NCBI GenBank assembly: GCA_963724825.1
Contig: CAVRWT010000005.1
Coordinates: forward strand, 62,001-126,000
From: JALYNX01 sp963724825
Lineage (GTDB): Bacteria > Actinomycetota > Acidimicrobiia > Spongiisociales > ZC4RG35
DNA: 64,000 nt
Direction of reading: 5' to 3'
Shown here: in pieces, positions 42,447 to 51,293 of the stretch
How positions within the stretch are numbered: the first letter of the stretch is position 1
Layout of the letters: each line of letters starts with the position of its first letter
Position numbers and translations under genes: made by a program
The notes under the pieces: model-generated
What the model was told of the DNA's origin: nothing
Database searches by the model: none
Seen by the model: only the letters and a program-made list of their open reading frames with translations

Positions 42447-45167
42447 TCACGCCGGGGAGGTCGCGCGGATTCGGGGGTGACGCTTGTCGGGGACCGGCTG
42501 GATGCGCATCCTGGCGTCCACCACGACGACCCCTTCACCCGGTGGCAGGACCTTCACCGGGTTGAGATCCATCTCCACCAACTCGGGCAGCGCGCTGATC
42601 AGGCCGGACACCCGCAACAGCGCCTTCTCCAATTCCGCCACATCGCCCGGGGCGGTGTTGCGATAACCCTGGAGCAACCGGAATCCCTTGGTGTCTCGAA
42701 TCATTTCGGCGGCATCGACATCGGTCAACGGATGGATTCGGAACGCCACGTCCTGGAGCAGCTCGACATAGACCCCGCCGAGGCCGAAGCCGACTAGTGG
42801 GCCGAAGTTGGGGTCCTGGGTCATCCCGATCAGGACCTCATGGCCACCACCGACGAATTCCTGGACCAGCACACCGTCGGCGTCGAACACCACCCCGGTC
42901 ACGGTGTCATACGCCTCCCGAACTTCAGCGTCCCCTTCTACACCGAGGACCACCCCGCCGACATCGGACTTGTGAAGAGCCGTTTCCGAGATCACTTTGA
43001 TCACCACCGGACCACCGATCGCCGCGGCGGAAGCTGTGGCGTCGTCAGCTGAATGGGCCACTGCCGACCTGGGAACTCTGAGACCGGCGGCGGTCAGCAC
43101 CGCGTCCACCTGCTCTGGCTCCATCCAGGCACCGGTGGCAGAAACGCCGACCAACGCTTCGTCGATGATCGCCCGGATCGCATCCTCAGCCTCCGGCTCG
43201 AGGCGGGCCTCCAGACCCGGATCGCGGAGACGCCACACCCCATGCGCCACCGCCCGAGCCAGGGCCAAAGCCGCTGCCTCGGGGAAGGTGTAGGTGGGGA
43301 TGGCCCGCCGGCCCTCCCCGCCGGCGAGATACCGGGCGGTGTCACCAGTGTGCATGAAGACCGACAACATGGCGACCTCGCCGTCATAGCGCTCCTGGCA
43401 ACCGCTGAGGGCGACAGCCACCTCCTGGGCGCCCTCCGAGGAGGTGGGCACGTAGATCACCATCACCGAGTCCACCTCCCCCGATTCGAGGAGCAAAGTG
43501 ACCGCATGGGTGAATTCGGCCGGCCCTCCGGAGGCAATCAGATCGACCGGGTTCCGCGTCGAAGCCTCCTCTGGGAGGCGGGTCCCGATTTCGGCGCGCA
43601 GCTCGGGGGAGAGCTCGGGAAGGATCAGCCCGTTCGCCTCGAGGGCGTCGGCGGCCAAGATCCCGGGGCCCCCAGCATTGGTAACGATCCCGACCCGGTT
43701 TCCCTTGGGGATCGGCTGATTGGCGAGGAGATTGGCGGCGGAGAACAACTCCTCGATGGTGTCGACCCGGATCACCCCGGCCTGGCGGAACAGCGCCTGC
43801 ACCGCCACATCGGACGATGCCAGCGCCCCGGTGTGCGACGAGGCGGCCCGGCTCCCGGCCGAGCTCCTCCCCGACTTGACGGCGATGATCGGCTTGCGAC
43901 GGCCGATGCGGCGGGCGATCCGGGAAAACCGCTTGGGGTTGCCGAACGACTCCAGATACAGGGTGATGACGTCGGTCTGGGGGTCGTCCTCCCAGGCCAG
44001 GATCAGGTCGTTGCCGCTGACATCGGCCTTGTTGCCCACCGAGACGAAGTGGGAGATGCCGATGTTGCTCTTCGTGGCGTAGTCGAGGATGGCGATCCCC
44101 AACGCACCCGACTGGCTGGACATGGCCACGTTGCCGGCCGGCGGGTATACCGGGGCGAAGGTGCCGTTGAGCTGCACAGATGACGCAGTGTTGAGCAGGC
44201 CCATGCAGTTCGGCCCCACCATCCGCATTCCTGAGTTGCGAACGATTTCGAGCAGCTCATGCTCGAGGATGGCGCCTTCGGGGCCTACCTCGGAGAAACC
44301 TGCGGAGATGACGACGATCCCCCTCACCCCGGCCTCGGCGCACTGACGGGCAACATCGATCACGAATCGCTGCGGGACCACGATGAAGGCGAGATCGACT
44401 TCGTCGGGAACGTCCAGGATCGTGGGGTAGGCGTGAACCGAGTTGATGACCTTGGCCTTGGGGTTGACCGGATAGAGCGGGCCGGTGAACCCGGTGGACA
44501 GGATGTTGTGGAACAACTTGCCCCCGATCGAGGATGGGTCACTCGAGGCGCCGATCACGGCGACCGACCTCGGGACGAAGAGGGGCAACAACGAGGCGGC
44601 CACGGCACGCTTCTCGCGTTCCGCCTCGGCCTCGAGGAGGCCCTCGCTCTCTGCGACCGGGAAGTCCACTGTGAACACCCCGTCGTCGATGGTTCGGTTC
44701 ATCTCATACCCGGAGTTGCGAAACAGGCGCATCATCTGCCGATTCTCGGGAAGGACGTAGGCGTGAAACCTCTCGATGCCATGGGACCGGGCATGGGTGG
44801 TCAGCAGCTGGAGGAGCTGGGTGCCGATGCCCCGGTCCTGATGCTTGTCGGCGACTGCGAAGGCGACTTCTGCCGAGTCGGCGCCATGGTCCTCCCGGTC
44901 GTAGCGGGCGACCGCGATCATTCGCCCTTCAAAGAGGGCGATCAGGGCCATCCGGTCTGAGTAGTCCACCTGGGTGAAGAACTCGACTTCCTTCGGCTCC
45001 AGAGTCTCCTTGATCCGGAAGAACCTGAAGTACCGGGATTCGGGGCCGAGAGTCTCGAAGAAGTCACGGATCAACCCGGCGTCTTCGGGCTTGATCGGGC
45101 GCACCCGCGCCCCGCCGCCGTCGCGCAGCACGATGTCCAGCTCGTATTCGGATGGGTATTCGGCCAT
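42447..45167 (-). CDS. GNAT acetyltransferase fused to NDP-forming acyl-CoA synthetase (Pat-like)
   Basis: About 906 residues. A GNAT domain opens the protein (about residues 15-165; VADKHQDRGIGTQLLQLLTTHA is the acetyl-CoA loop). Next come a CoA-binding domain (RSVAVIGASSDPSSIGGKLF), a ligase domain with the phospho-histidine in SHTGALASSDVA, and a C-terminal ATP-grasp (AAIGGPVVIKVISETALHKSDVGGVVLG). Pat/PatZ proteins with these parts acetylate lysines, chiefly of acyl-CoA synthetases; the ligase half is often inactive, but here its histidine is kept. ATG 45167 with GAGGA upstream is preferred: a TAGCGT one base before ATG 45185 would put the transcript start inside the longer form. Confidence 0.85.
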   Translation of the reverse strand: MAEYPSEYELDIVLRDGGGARVRPIKPEDAGLIRDFFETLGPESRYFRFFRIKETLEPKEVEFFTQVDYSDRMALIALFEGRMIAVARYDREDHGADSAEVAFAVADKHQDRGIGTQLLQLLTTHARSHGIERFHAYVLPENRQMMRLFRNSGYEMNRTIDDGVFTVDFPVAESEGLLEAEAEREKRAVAASLLPLFVPRSVAVIGASSDPSSIGGKLFHNILSTGFTGPLYPVNPKAKVINSVHAYPTILDVPDEVDLAFIVVPQRFVIDVARQCAEAGVRGIVVISAGFSEVGPEGAILEHELLEIVRNSGMRMVGPNCMGLLNTASSVQLNGTFAPVYPPAGNVAMSSQSGALGIAILDYATKSNIGISHFVSVGNKADVSGNDLILAWEDDPQTDVITLYLESFGNPKRFSRIARRIGRRKPIIAVKSGRSSAGSRAASSHTGALASSDVAVQALFRQAGVIRVDTIEELFSAANLLANQPIPKGNRVGIVTNAGGPGILAADALEANGLILPELSPELRAEIGTRLPEEASTRNPVDLIASGGPAEFTHAVTLLLESGEVDSVMVIYVPTSSEGAQEVAVALSGCQERYDGEVAMLSVFMHTGDTARYLAGGEGRRAIPTYTFPEAAALALARAVAHGVWRLRDPGLEARLEPEAEDAIRAIIDEALVGVSATGAWMEPEQVDAVLTAAGLRVPRSAVAHSADDATASAAAIGGPVVIKVISETALHKSDVGGVVLGVEGDAEVREAYDTVTGVVFDADGVLVQEFVGGGHEVLIGMTQDPNFGPLVGFGLGGVYVELLQDVAFRIHPLTDVDAAEMIRDTKGFRLLQGYRNTAPGDVAELEKALLRVSGLISALPELVEMDLNPVKVLPPGEGVVVVDARMRIQPVPDKRHPRIRATSPA

Positions 45168-45416
45168 CTGCAAGGTCCTCGACATGACGCTAACCGAGTC
45201 GCCAGGGCCGATTCACGTCCCGCTTCTCGACACCCCGTCGGATTACACTTTGGTCACGGGGTTGAATCTGTGTGTGGGAAGGTGGTGCATCTTGGAGAAA
45301 GATCCGGCCTCGTTCATCGTGGGGCCCGGGCCCGGTTCCTCTCCCCTCCCCCACCCACCGGCCCGGGTCCCACGACCTTTCTGACCGACCGAAAGTAGAA
45401 TTGGCCGCGATCCGAC
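45168..45416. other. Intergenic stretch, divergent promoters, no gene seen
   Basis: 249 bases between divergent genes. It holds a GGGCCCGGGCCC palindrome facing a second CCGGCCCGGG block, which could fold, a possible -10 (TAGAAT) for the plus-strand gene and TAGCGT (complement 45187-45192) for the fusion gene. No ORF of convincing composition. Confidence 0.5.
45396..45401 (+). promoter_or_regulatory. -10 element of small membrane protein gene
   Basis: TAGAAT, 15 bases before ATG 45417; no clear Shine-Dalgarno follows. Confidence 0.4.
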
Positions 45417-45698
45417 ATGGACCGCCTCAATGTCCTTCTCTCGATTCGCTGGATTGCGACTGTGCTCGCAGTCCTGCTCATCATCCATCTGATCGCGGTG
45501 TGGATGGAGCGAAGAGGCTGGATCTATTACCGAAAAACCGGTCGCCGCAGTTACGGGGTCGCAGTTTCCAACGCCATGGCCGAATTCGACGCGGTGCTCA
45601 ACCCGGCTTCGGAGCATCGGGTGATCGAGGAGCGCCACCAGGACGCCATGAGGTACGTGATCGATATTTCGGACGTCGAGAACGACCTCGTCGACTGA
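45417..45698 (+). CDS. Small single-pass membrane protein, unknown
   Basis: 93 residues. One helix near the N-terminus (IRWIATVLAVLLIIHLIAVW, residues 11-30) is followed by a basic-aromatic boundary MERRGWIYYRKTGRRSYG and a soluble cytosolic-type tail with NAMAEFDAVLNPASEHRVIEE. No family recognised. It ends 17 bases before the 3' end of the tRNA-Leu on the opposite strand. Confidence 0.65.
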   Translation: MDRLNVLLSIRWIATVLAVLLIIHLIAVWMERRGWIYYRKTGRRSYGVAVSNAMAEFDAVLNPASEHRVIEERHQDAMRYVIDISDVENDLVD

Positions 45699-45715
45699 CG
45701 ACTCCGACTGACCGG

Positions 45716-45800
45716 TGCCCGGGGTGGGATTTGAACCCACACGAGCCGATTCGGCTCAAGGGGGTTTAAGCCCCTCGCGTCTGCATTCCGCCACCCGGGC
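45716..45800 (-). tRNA. tRNA-Leu (anticodon TAA)
   Basis: The minus strand folds as a class II tRNA. The acceptor is GCCCGGG paired with CCCGGGC and A as discriminator; the anticodon arm is AGGGG-CTTAAAC-CCCCT, the long variable arm GAGCCG-AAT-CGGCTC and the T arm GTGGG-TTCAAAT-CCCAC. CCA is not encoded. The D region reads GCGGAATGCAGACGC, where bacterial tRNA-Leu normally has GG in the loop; one G is missing, making 85 nt, perhaps a sequence error. It follows ppx on the same strand by 12 bases. Confidence 0.92.
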
Positions 45801-45812
45801 TCGGGCAATGGT

Positions 45813-46683
45813 TCAGGGTAAAGCCAACAGGGCCATGGCGACACCATCGAGGGTGTCACGCTCAGAGACCAGGGCGTGGTCGGCGCCGAGGGCATCCATG
45901 ACCCCTTCCGCCACCAGAATCCCTCCCAGGATCACAGGGGCCCGCTTCGGGTCGAGACCGGGAAGGTCGGCGGTCTCCTCGACGGTGAGCAGACCCATGA
46001 TGTCGATGATTCGACTCACCTCGACCCTGCTCACCTCGCGATGGTGAACCGACGTCCCGCGCGGGCAGGGCCCGGGCCACCGAGGCCAGGCTGGTCCAGC
46101 TCCCGGCGACTCCGATCAAGGTCCCGAACTCGATCGGAGGCACCTGCGAGAACAACTCCTTGATCAGGGCACGGGCTTCGACGATCTCCTCGCGGGAGGC
46201 CGGGCGATAAGGGACCGCCCGCTCGGTGATCCGAACCGAGCCGATGTCGATGGAAACCCCACTGGTCTCGGTCACGAACTCGGTGCTCCCGCCCCCGATG
46301 TCCGACACCACCACCGGGCCTGGACCGTCGAAGTCTTGGACCGCGCCCTGATATGCGTAGCGGGCCTCCTCCTCACCCGAGATCAGTGTCGGGCGGACGT
46401 CGATCATCTCCTGGACACGATCGAAGAACGACTCACGGTTGGCGGCATCCCTGGATGCCGAGGTGGCGATCGCTTTGCGGACCGACACCTCGGCCTCGTC
46501 CATGAGACGCCCATATCGATTCATCACAACCAAGGTCTCGACAATCCGCGACTCGGAGAGGACTCCAGTGCTGTCCACCCCGGTGCCCAGGCCGGTGACC
46601 GCCTCGAGGCGCACTTCACGCACACCACCGGTGATCAACAGTCGAATCGAGTTGGTTCCGATGTCGACCACACCAACGTTCAT
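45813..46683 (-). CDS. ppx: Ppx/GppA exopolyphosphatase-family protein, one frameshift
   Basis: From ATG 46683: MNVGVVDIGTNSIRLLI (phosphate-1 loop), ISGEEEARYAYQGAV and VVVSDIGGGSTEFV (phosphate-2) to ASVARALPAR. The second frame continues VHHREVSRVEVSRIIDIMGLLTVEETADLPGLDPKRAPVILGGILV. One extra base near 46050 breaks it. Joined length about 290 residues, the short actinobacterial form. Such proteins hydrolyse polyphosphate or pppGpp. It overlaps the DUF501 gene (ATGA) in the conserved eno-ftsB-DUF501-ppx order. Confidence 0.87.
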
Positions 46684-47198
46684 GGCAGGGCAGCCCACTC
46701 TGGATTCATCGCACCGTCGACCACGCACGGGACCTGGCAATCGAGGGGCTCGACCCAGGAGGCGACCAACTCGCCGACAGGGTTGGATCCGCCCGATCGG
46801 GTGTGGGCATAGTGCGCATGCAGGCATTTCACCCCGACTGAGCTGCCTCCCACCCCGCCACTCGGAACCGGGGACGCCCCTTCCGGGACCATGCCATCCC
46901 GCTTGGCGGCGTAGGAGGCGTGCGCCTCCTCGAGACGGCGGCCAAATTCGGGGTCAGTCACGGCCTTCTGCTCCATCCGCTTCACACCGCCCGAGCCCTC
47001 GAGACGACCGATCCGGGTGGTCGCCAGCGGGCAGGTCAGCCAATAAAGCGTGGGAAAGGGTGTTCCGTCGTCGAGGATCGGGGGCACTTCGACCACCACG
47101 GGGAGGTCGAGATGACATCGGGATACGGCCTTGGAGTCGGCGCGCAACGGCCGTCCGATCTGGGCCTCGATGACCTTGCGGTCATCCAAACGGTTCAT
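46680..47198 (-). CDS. DUF501 family protein
   Basis: 172 residues. Family hallmarks are CHLDLPVVVEVPPILDDGTPFPTLYWLTCP near residue 30 and the late SSVGVKCLHAHYAHTRSGGSNPVGELVA, which contains a conserved Cys and His cluster. The function is unknown, but the family is nearly always between ftsB and ppx in actinobacteria, as here, with ATGA overlaps on both sides. Confidence 0.9.
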   Translation of the reverse strand: MNRLDDRKVIEAQIGRPLRADSKAVSRCHLDLPVVVEVPPILDDGTPFPTLYWLTCPLATTRIGRLEGSGGVKRMEQKAVTDPEFGRRLEEAHASYAAKRDGMVPEGASPVPSGGVGGSSVGVKCLHAHYAHTRSGGSNPVGELVASWVEPLDCQVPCVVDGAMNPEWAALP

Positions 47199-47590
47199 CC
47201 CGATGAATGTAGATCTTCGCCGGTGATGAAGTCCCAGACCCGGTCGACCCAGGTCTTGTCCGGTGGCGGTGGAAGATCGGAAACAGTGGTCTTCTCAGCG
47301 TCGGCACCTGGCGGATCGAGCACCACGTAGGCGGTTTCGCCCTCGCGAACGTAGCCCAGCTTGTCCCGGGCCAGCCGCTCGATCTCCTCTGGTGTGTTCA
47401 GTGCCTCGACATCGGCTGACAGCACCTCGTTCTGGGCCTCGAGCGAAGCCAGTTGCTCATGGGCGGCTTGCACCTGGCGTCGTGAATCGAGTATCTGGCG
47501 GTAAGGGACCACCTGGGTGAGAAAGGCGGCGCCCATCAGAATGAACAGAAGCGTCACCAGCGCCACCCCGGAGCGGCTGCGCATCTTCAT
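47195..47590 (-). CDS. ftsB: FtsB/DivIC-type septum formation initiator
   Basis: 131 residues: a short basic N-terminus, one membrane helix (SGVALVTLLFILMGAAFLT), then a coiled coil (RQILDSRRQVQAAHEQLASLEAQNEVLSADVEAL) and the conserved RLARDKLGYVREGETAYVVLD. It links FtsL and FtsQ in the division complex. The gene overlaps eno (ATGA) and the DUF501 gene. The acidic C-terminal tail after residue 95 is specific to this group. Confidence 0.9.
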   Translation of the reverse strand: MKMRSRSGVALVTLLFILMGAAFLTQVVPYRQILDSRRQVQAAHEQLASLEAQNEVLSADVEALNTPEEIERLARDKLGYVREGETAYVVLDPPGADAEKTTVSDLPPPPDKTWVDRVWDFITGEDLHSSG

Positions 47591-48867
47591 CGGGGCCGTC
47601 GGAAGGTCGACCAGCCCGCATACCTGGCCTCCGACCCGAGACCTTCCTCGATGCGCAGCAACTGGTTGTACTTGGCGGTGCGCTCACCCCGGGCCGGGGC
47701 TCCGGACTTGATCTGGCCGGCGTTGGTCGCCACCGCGAGATGCGAGATGTAGCTGTCCTCGGTCTCGCCGGAGCGATGGCTGACCATCATCCCGTAGGAG
47801 GCGCTCCTCGCGGTTGCCATGGTGTGCAGTGTCTCGGAGACCGAGCCGATCTGATTCACCTTGATCAGGATGGCGTTCGCCGCACCTTCGCTGATGCCTC
47901 TGCGCAGGAAGTCCTCATTGGTCACGAACAGGTCGTCACCCACCAGCTGCACCCGACGGCCGATCTGCCTGGTCAGCTCCTTCCAACCGTCCCAGTCGTC
48001 CTCGGCCATCCCGTCCTCGACGGACACCAGCGGGTAGCGGTCAACGAGATCGACCAGATAGGCCACCATGTCCTCGGAGGACAGGTTGCGTCCGTCCAAC
48101 TCGTAGAAGCCGGATCGGTGAATCTCGGTGGCGGCAACGTCCATGGCGAGTGCGATCTCGTCGCCCAGCTTGTAACCGGCGACATCGATCGCCTCCACCA
48201 GCAACTCGAGGGCCGACTCGTTGGTAGGCAGGTCGGGAGCGAAGCCGCCTTCATCACCGACGTTGGTGCCGAGGCCCCGGCCCCCGATCACCTTCTTCAA
48301 CGACTGGTAGACCTCGGTCCCGGCCCGCAGTGCCTCGGAGAAGGAGGGGAGACCTCCAGGAACGATCATGAACTCCTGGATGTCGACCGAGTTTGCGGCG
48401 TGGGCCCCACCGTTGACGACGTTGAGACAGGGGACGGGGAGGGTCCTGGCAGCCGGTCCGCCCAGATAGCGGTACAGGGGCTGGTCGAGGCTGGCTGCGG
48501 CCGCCCGGGACACGGCCATCGAAACGGCAAGGATGGAGTTGGCGCCCAGGTTGGACTTGTTGGTGGTGGCATCGAGGTCGAGCATCACCTGATCGATGTG
48601 CTCCTGGCTGGTGGCGTCGGCGCCGATCAGTGCCGGGGCGAGCACATCCCTGATGTTGGCCACCGCTCTGGTGACTCCTTTGCCTCCCCAACGGTCGCCA
48701 CCGTCACGCAACTCGACCGCCTCCATCGCCCCTGTGGAGGCGCCGGAGGGGACGATTGCCCTACCGAAACCGCCACCAGCAGTGTGGACTTCGGCTTCCA
48801 CCGTCGGATTGCCCCGGGAGTCGAGGACCTGACGTGCATGTATCCGCTCGATGGTGGTGTGGGTCAT
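47587..48867 (-). CDS. eno: Enolase
   Basis: 426 residues from ATG 48867 (MTHTTIERIHARQVLDSRGNPTVE). Signature segments SGASTGAMEAVELRDGG, TNVGDEGGFAPDL, VSVEDGMAEDDWDG, LVGDDLFVTN, ILIKVNQIGSVSETL and MVSHRSGETEDSYI place the two general acid/base residues and the magnesium ligands. It converts 2-phosphoglycerate to phosphoenolpyruvate. First gene of the eno-ftsB-DUF501-ppx run. The frame to 48966 is an extension before the true start. Confidence 0.97.
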   Translation of the reverse strand: MTHTTIERIHARQVLDSRGNPTVEAEVHTAGGGFGRAIVPSGASTGAMEAVELRDGGDRWGGKGVTRAVANIRDVLAPALIGADATSQEHIDQVMLDLDATTNKSNLGANSILAVSMAVSRAAAASLDQPLYRYLGGPAARTLPVPCLNVVNGGAHAANSVDIQEFMIVPGGLPSFSEALRAGTEVYQSLKKVIGGRGLGTNVGDEGGFAPDLPTNESALELLVEAIDVAGYKLGDEIALAMDVAATEIHRSGFYELDGRNLSSEDMVAYLVDLVDRYPLVSVEDGMAEDDWDGWKELTRQIGRRVQLVGDDLFVTNEDFLRRGISEGAANAILIKVNQIGSVSETLHTMATARSASYGMMVSHRSGETEDSYISHLAVATNAGQIKSGAPARGERTAKYNQLLRIEEGLGSEARYAGWSTFRRPR

Positions 48868-48938
48868 GGAAGAAGAGATCCCCGGTCTGCTGGAGGGCCA
48901 AGCTACCAGCAGCCGGTATTTGTTCTGGTGAACCGGAC

Positions 48939-50352
48939 CTAGCGCTGATCCTTGGCTCGGTCCCAACGCTCGTTGAGCCCGTCCAGGTCGAGACCGTCGA
49001 GGGGGCCTTCGGCCTCCATCCGACGGAACCGGGCTTCGAAGCGGTCGGTGGCTTGACCGAGGGCTATCTCCGGGTCGAGCCCGAGGTGGCGGGCCAGGTT
49101 GACCACCGAAAACAGCACGTCACCCAACTCATCTCTGGAGCGACCCGGATCACCCAGGACCTCCTCCAACTCCCCCAACTCCTCGCGGACCTTGGGCAGC
49201 ACCTGGGCTGCCTCGTCCCAATCGAAGCCGACCTTGGCCGCCCGGTTCTGGATCTTGGAGGCCCGTTGCAGGGCGGGCACCCCGGAAGGGACCCCGTCCA
49301 GTGCCGACTCGGCTGCCGACGCCGCGCTCCTCCTCCTTGATCCGATCCCAATTGGACTTCACCTCCGCGGCGGAGCCGACCTCGACGTCGCCGAAGACAT
49401 GGGGGTGGCGACGGACCAGCTTCTGGCGCATCACCTCAGCCACGTCGTCGATGTCGAAGGCGCCCGCTTGACGGGCGATCACGGCGTGGAACAGCACCTG
49501 GAGCAGGACATCGCCCAACTCGTCCTCGACGGCGGCATAGGCCACCCAATCCGGCTCGCCCTCAGGGAGGCGACCCACCGCCTCGATCAATTCGTAGGAC
49601 TCCTCGACCAGGTTCTTCATCAGGGTCTGATGGGTCTGTTCCCGATCCCAGGGGCACTCCTCGCGGAGCCGGATCATCGTGTGCACCGCACCGATCAGCC
49701 CGCCGGGCTCGGCGTCGATGAACAACGAGGTGCGGAACCCGGCCAGGGAGGGGTTGACCTCGGAAGGGATGGTCTCGGCCCTGATCGCGTCGGCCGCACC
49801 GAGCCCGGCCAACACCCTCACCGTGCTCCCCTCGGGAAGGACCCGATCGACCTGAGCCGCAACATCGGCGAGGATCTCGGGACGATCCAGGTGGGCGATG
49901 ATCGTCGGCTTGTCCAGGACCAGCGGCTCGGGGAGCTGGTGCCCGTTGAGGATCTGCAGTCCCCTGTCGAGTGGGTCGTAGCCGACCTCGGCCAGGACCG
50001 CGTCGACAAAGGACTCGGCCGGGATCAGCTCGATCTCGGCGCCGGAGGCGAGCAGCTTGCGCACTGCGAACTCACCCACCATCGGGCTTCCGGGAACTGC
50101 GTAGACAACCGGCCCTGAGCTGGCAGCCCCGAGCACCCGGTCGGCGATCGCGGCGTAGACGTCAGCAAAGGCATCGGCCGATTCGTACAGGTCGTCGCAG
50201 AAGATCACCTCCCGGGCTCCGGCCAGCTGCTCCGCGGCGGGGTGATGCCGGGTGCGGACGATGAGCGTCCGCTCGGGGTCGAGGAGGATGTCGCGAACCG
50301 GTCCTGGGATCCGGTCGAGATCGCCGGGTCCAAGACCGGTGACGACGATCAC
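48939..50352 (-). CDS. mazG: YabN-type tetrapyrrole-methylase-like / MazG pyrophosphohydrolase, one frameshift
   Basis: From GTG 50352. The first ~200 residues are a tetrapyrrole-methylase fold (IVVTGLGPGDLDRIP, VVYAVPGSPMVGEFAVRKLL). A MazG domain follows (LREECPWDREQTHQTLMKNLVEESYELIEAV, VEDELGDVLLQVLFHAVIA). After KSNWDRIKEEER the other frame supplies AASAAESALDGVPSGVPALQRASKIQNRAAKVGFDW and a second MazG domain. One extra base near 49320-49325 separates them. Joined about 470 residues. The MazG half removes pyrophosphate from non-canonical or damaged NTPs; the fusion partner's role is unknown. Confidence 0.87.
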
Positions 50353-50363
50353 GAGCCGGGCAC

Positions 50364-51293
50364 TCAGTTCGTCGTGGTCGATGTGGTGGCGTCGGCGGGC
50401 GGGATGACCTCAGGCGTCGGCTCGGACTGCCAGGTCCCGAACTTCTCATTCACCTCGACCTCGGCTGCACCGGCCGTGTCGAGAAACCAGGTCTGAGAAG
50501 CCAGCTGGGCTGCCTGATCCTTGAGGCTCGCGATCGCCTGCTCCTCGGTGGGGAGCTCGTCCTCACGAAGCAGGATCACATGGAACCCGAATTCAGTTTC
50601 GACCGGCTCGGTCGGAACCCCAACCTCGGCGGACTGCATGGCCTCGGCAAACTCGGGGACGTATTGGGCCGGGTCGGCGCAGCCGAGGTCTCCGCCGGAA
50701 TCCGCACTCCCGTCGGTCGAGACCTCTTGCGCCACTGTGGCGAAGTCCTCGCCGGCGGCGAGCCTGTCCTCCACGTCCTGGGCCTCGGCTTCGGTTGCCA
50801 CCAGGATGTGCGAGCCGCAGACCATCAACGAGGCCTCCTCGAAGAAGGCATCGATCTCCTCTTGGGTCGGCTCGGTGACCTCGCCTTGCATCTGTTCGAG
50901 GATGGCTCTCTCGATCAGAGACTGATGGGCAACCTGGAGGAGAAGCTGCTCGGTCACCTCGTTTACAGCGAGAAACTCTTCCCTGGTCTGACCCTGCTGC
51001 AATTCGGCGGTGACGATGTCGTCGGCTTCGGCCGCGATCTCGTCTTCGGTGAATGTGATGTCGAAATCGGCCTCGGCGCCACGAGTGAAGATGTCGAGGA
51101 CGATGTTGAAGGAGAGGAAGTTGGCAAATTCGTCCTTGGCCATCTCTTCGTCCTTGGGTTTGTCGACCAATGCCTCGACGTCACCGACGGTGATGTCGCT
51201 GCCATCGACCGTTGCTGCGACTTCGTTGCTGCCGGCGCCGCAAGCACCCAAGACGAGGGCGCACAAGACCAGCAGGGATGAGAGTTTCTTCAA
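50364..51293 (-). CDS. Parvulin-type (PpiC/SurA-like) peptidyl-prolyl isomerase lipoprotein
   Basis: 309 residues. Lipoprotein signal MKKLSSLLVLCALVLGAC with Cys 18. A SurA-N-like helical chaperone domain follows (DITVGDVEALVDKPKDEEMA...) and then the rotamase domain CGSHILVATEAEAQDVEDRLAAGEDFATVAQEVSTDGSADSGGDLG...FGFHVILL. The tail is Thr-rich. It acts outside the membrane in folding of exported proteins. It overlaps the mfd stop (ATGA) and precedes the MazG gene by 11 bases, an order (mfd-ppi-mazG) found in other actinobacteria. Confidence 0.88.
   Translation of the reverse strand: MKKLSSLLVLCALVLGACGAGSNEVAATVDGSDITVGDVEALVDKPKDEEMAKDEFANFLSFNIVLDIFTRGAEADFDITFTEDEIAAEADDIVTAELQQGQTREEFLAVNEVTEQLLLQVAHQSLIERAILEQMQGEVTEPTQEEIDAFFEEASLMVCGSHILVATEAEAQDVEDRLAAGEDFATVAQEVSTDGSADSGGDLGCADPAQYVPEFAEAMQSAEVGVPTEPVETEFGFHVILLREDELPTEEQAIASLKDQAAQLASQTWFLDTAGAAEVEVNEKFGTWQSEPTPEVIPPADATTSTTTN

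Noticed and set aside
45168..45185. ATG 45185 as start of the GNAT/acyl-CoA ligase fusion
   Set aside because: A TAGCGT -10 lies one base before it, so the transcript would begin downstream; ATG 45167 has GAGGA in front.
45168..45416. GC-palindromic region as a small RNA or riboswitch
   Set aside because: The GGGCCCGGGCCC blocks pair only partly and no known riboswitch core is visible.
47740..48942. 400-codon open frame antisense to enolase
   Set aside because: Shadow frame; enolase on the other strand is complete.
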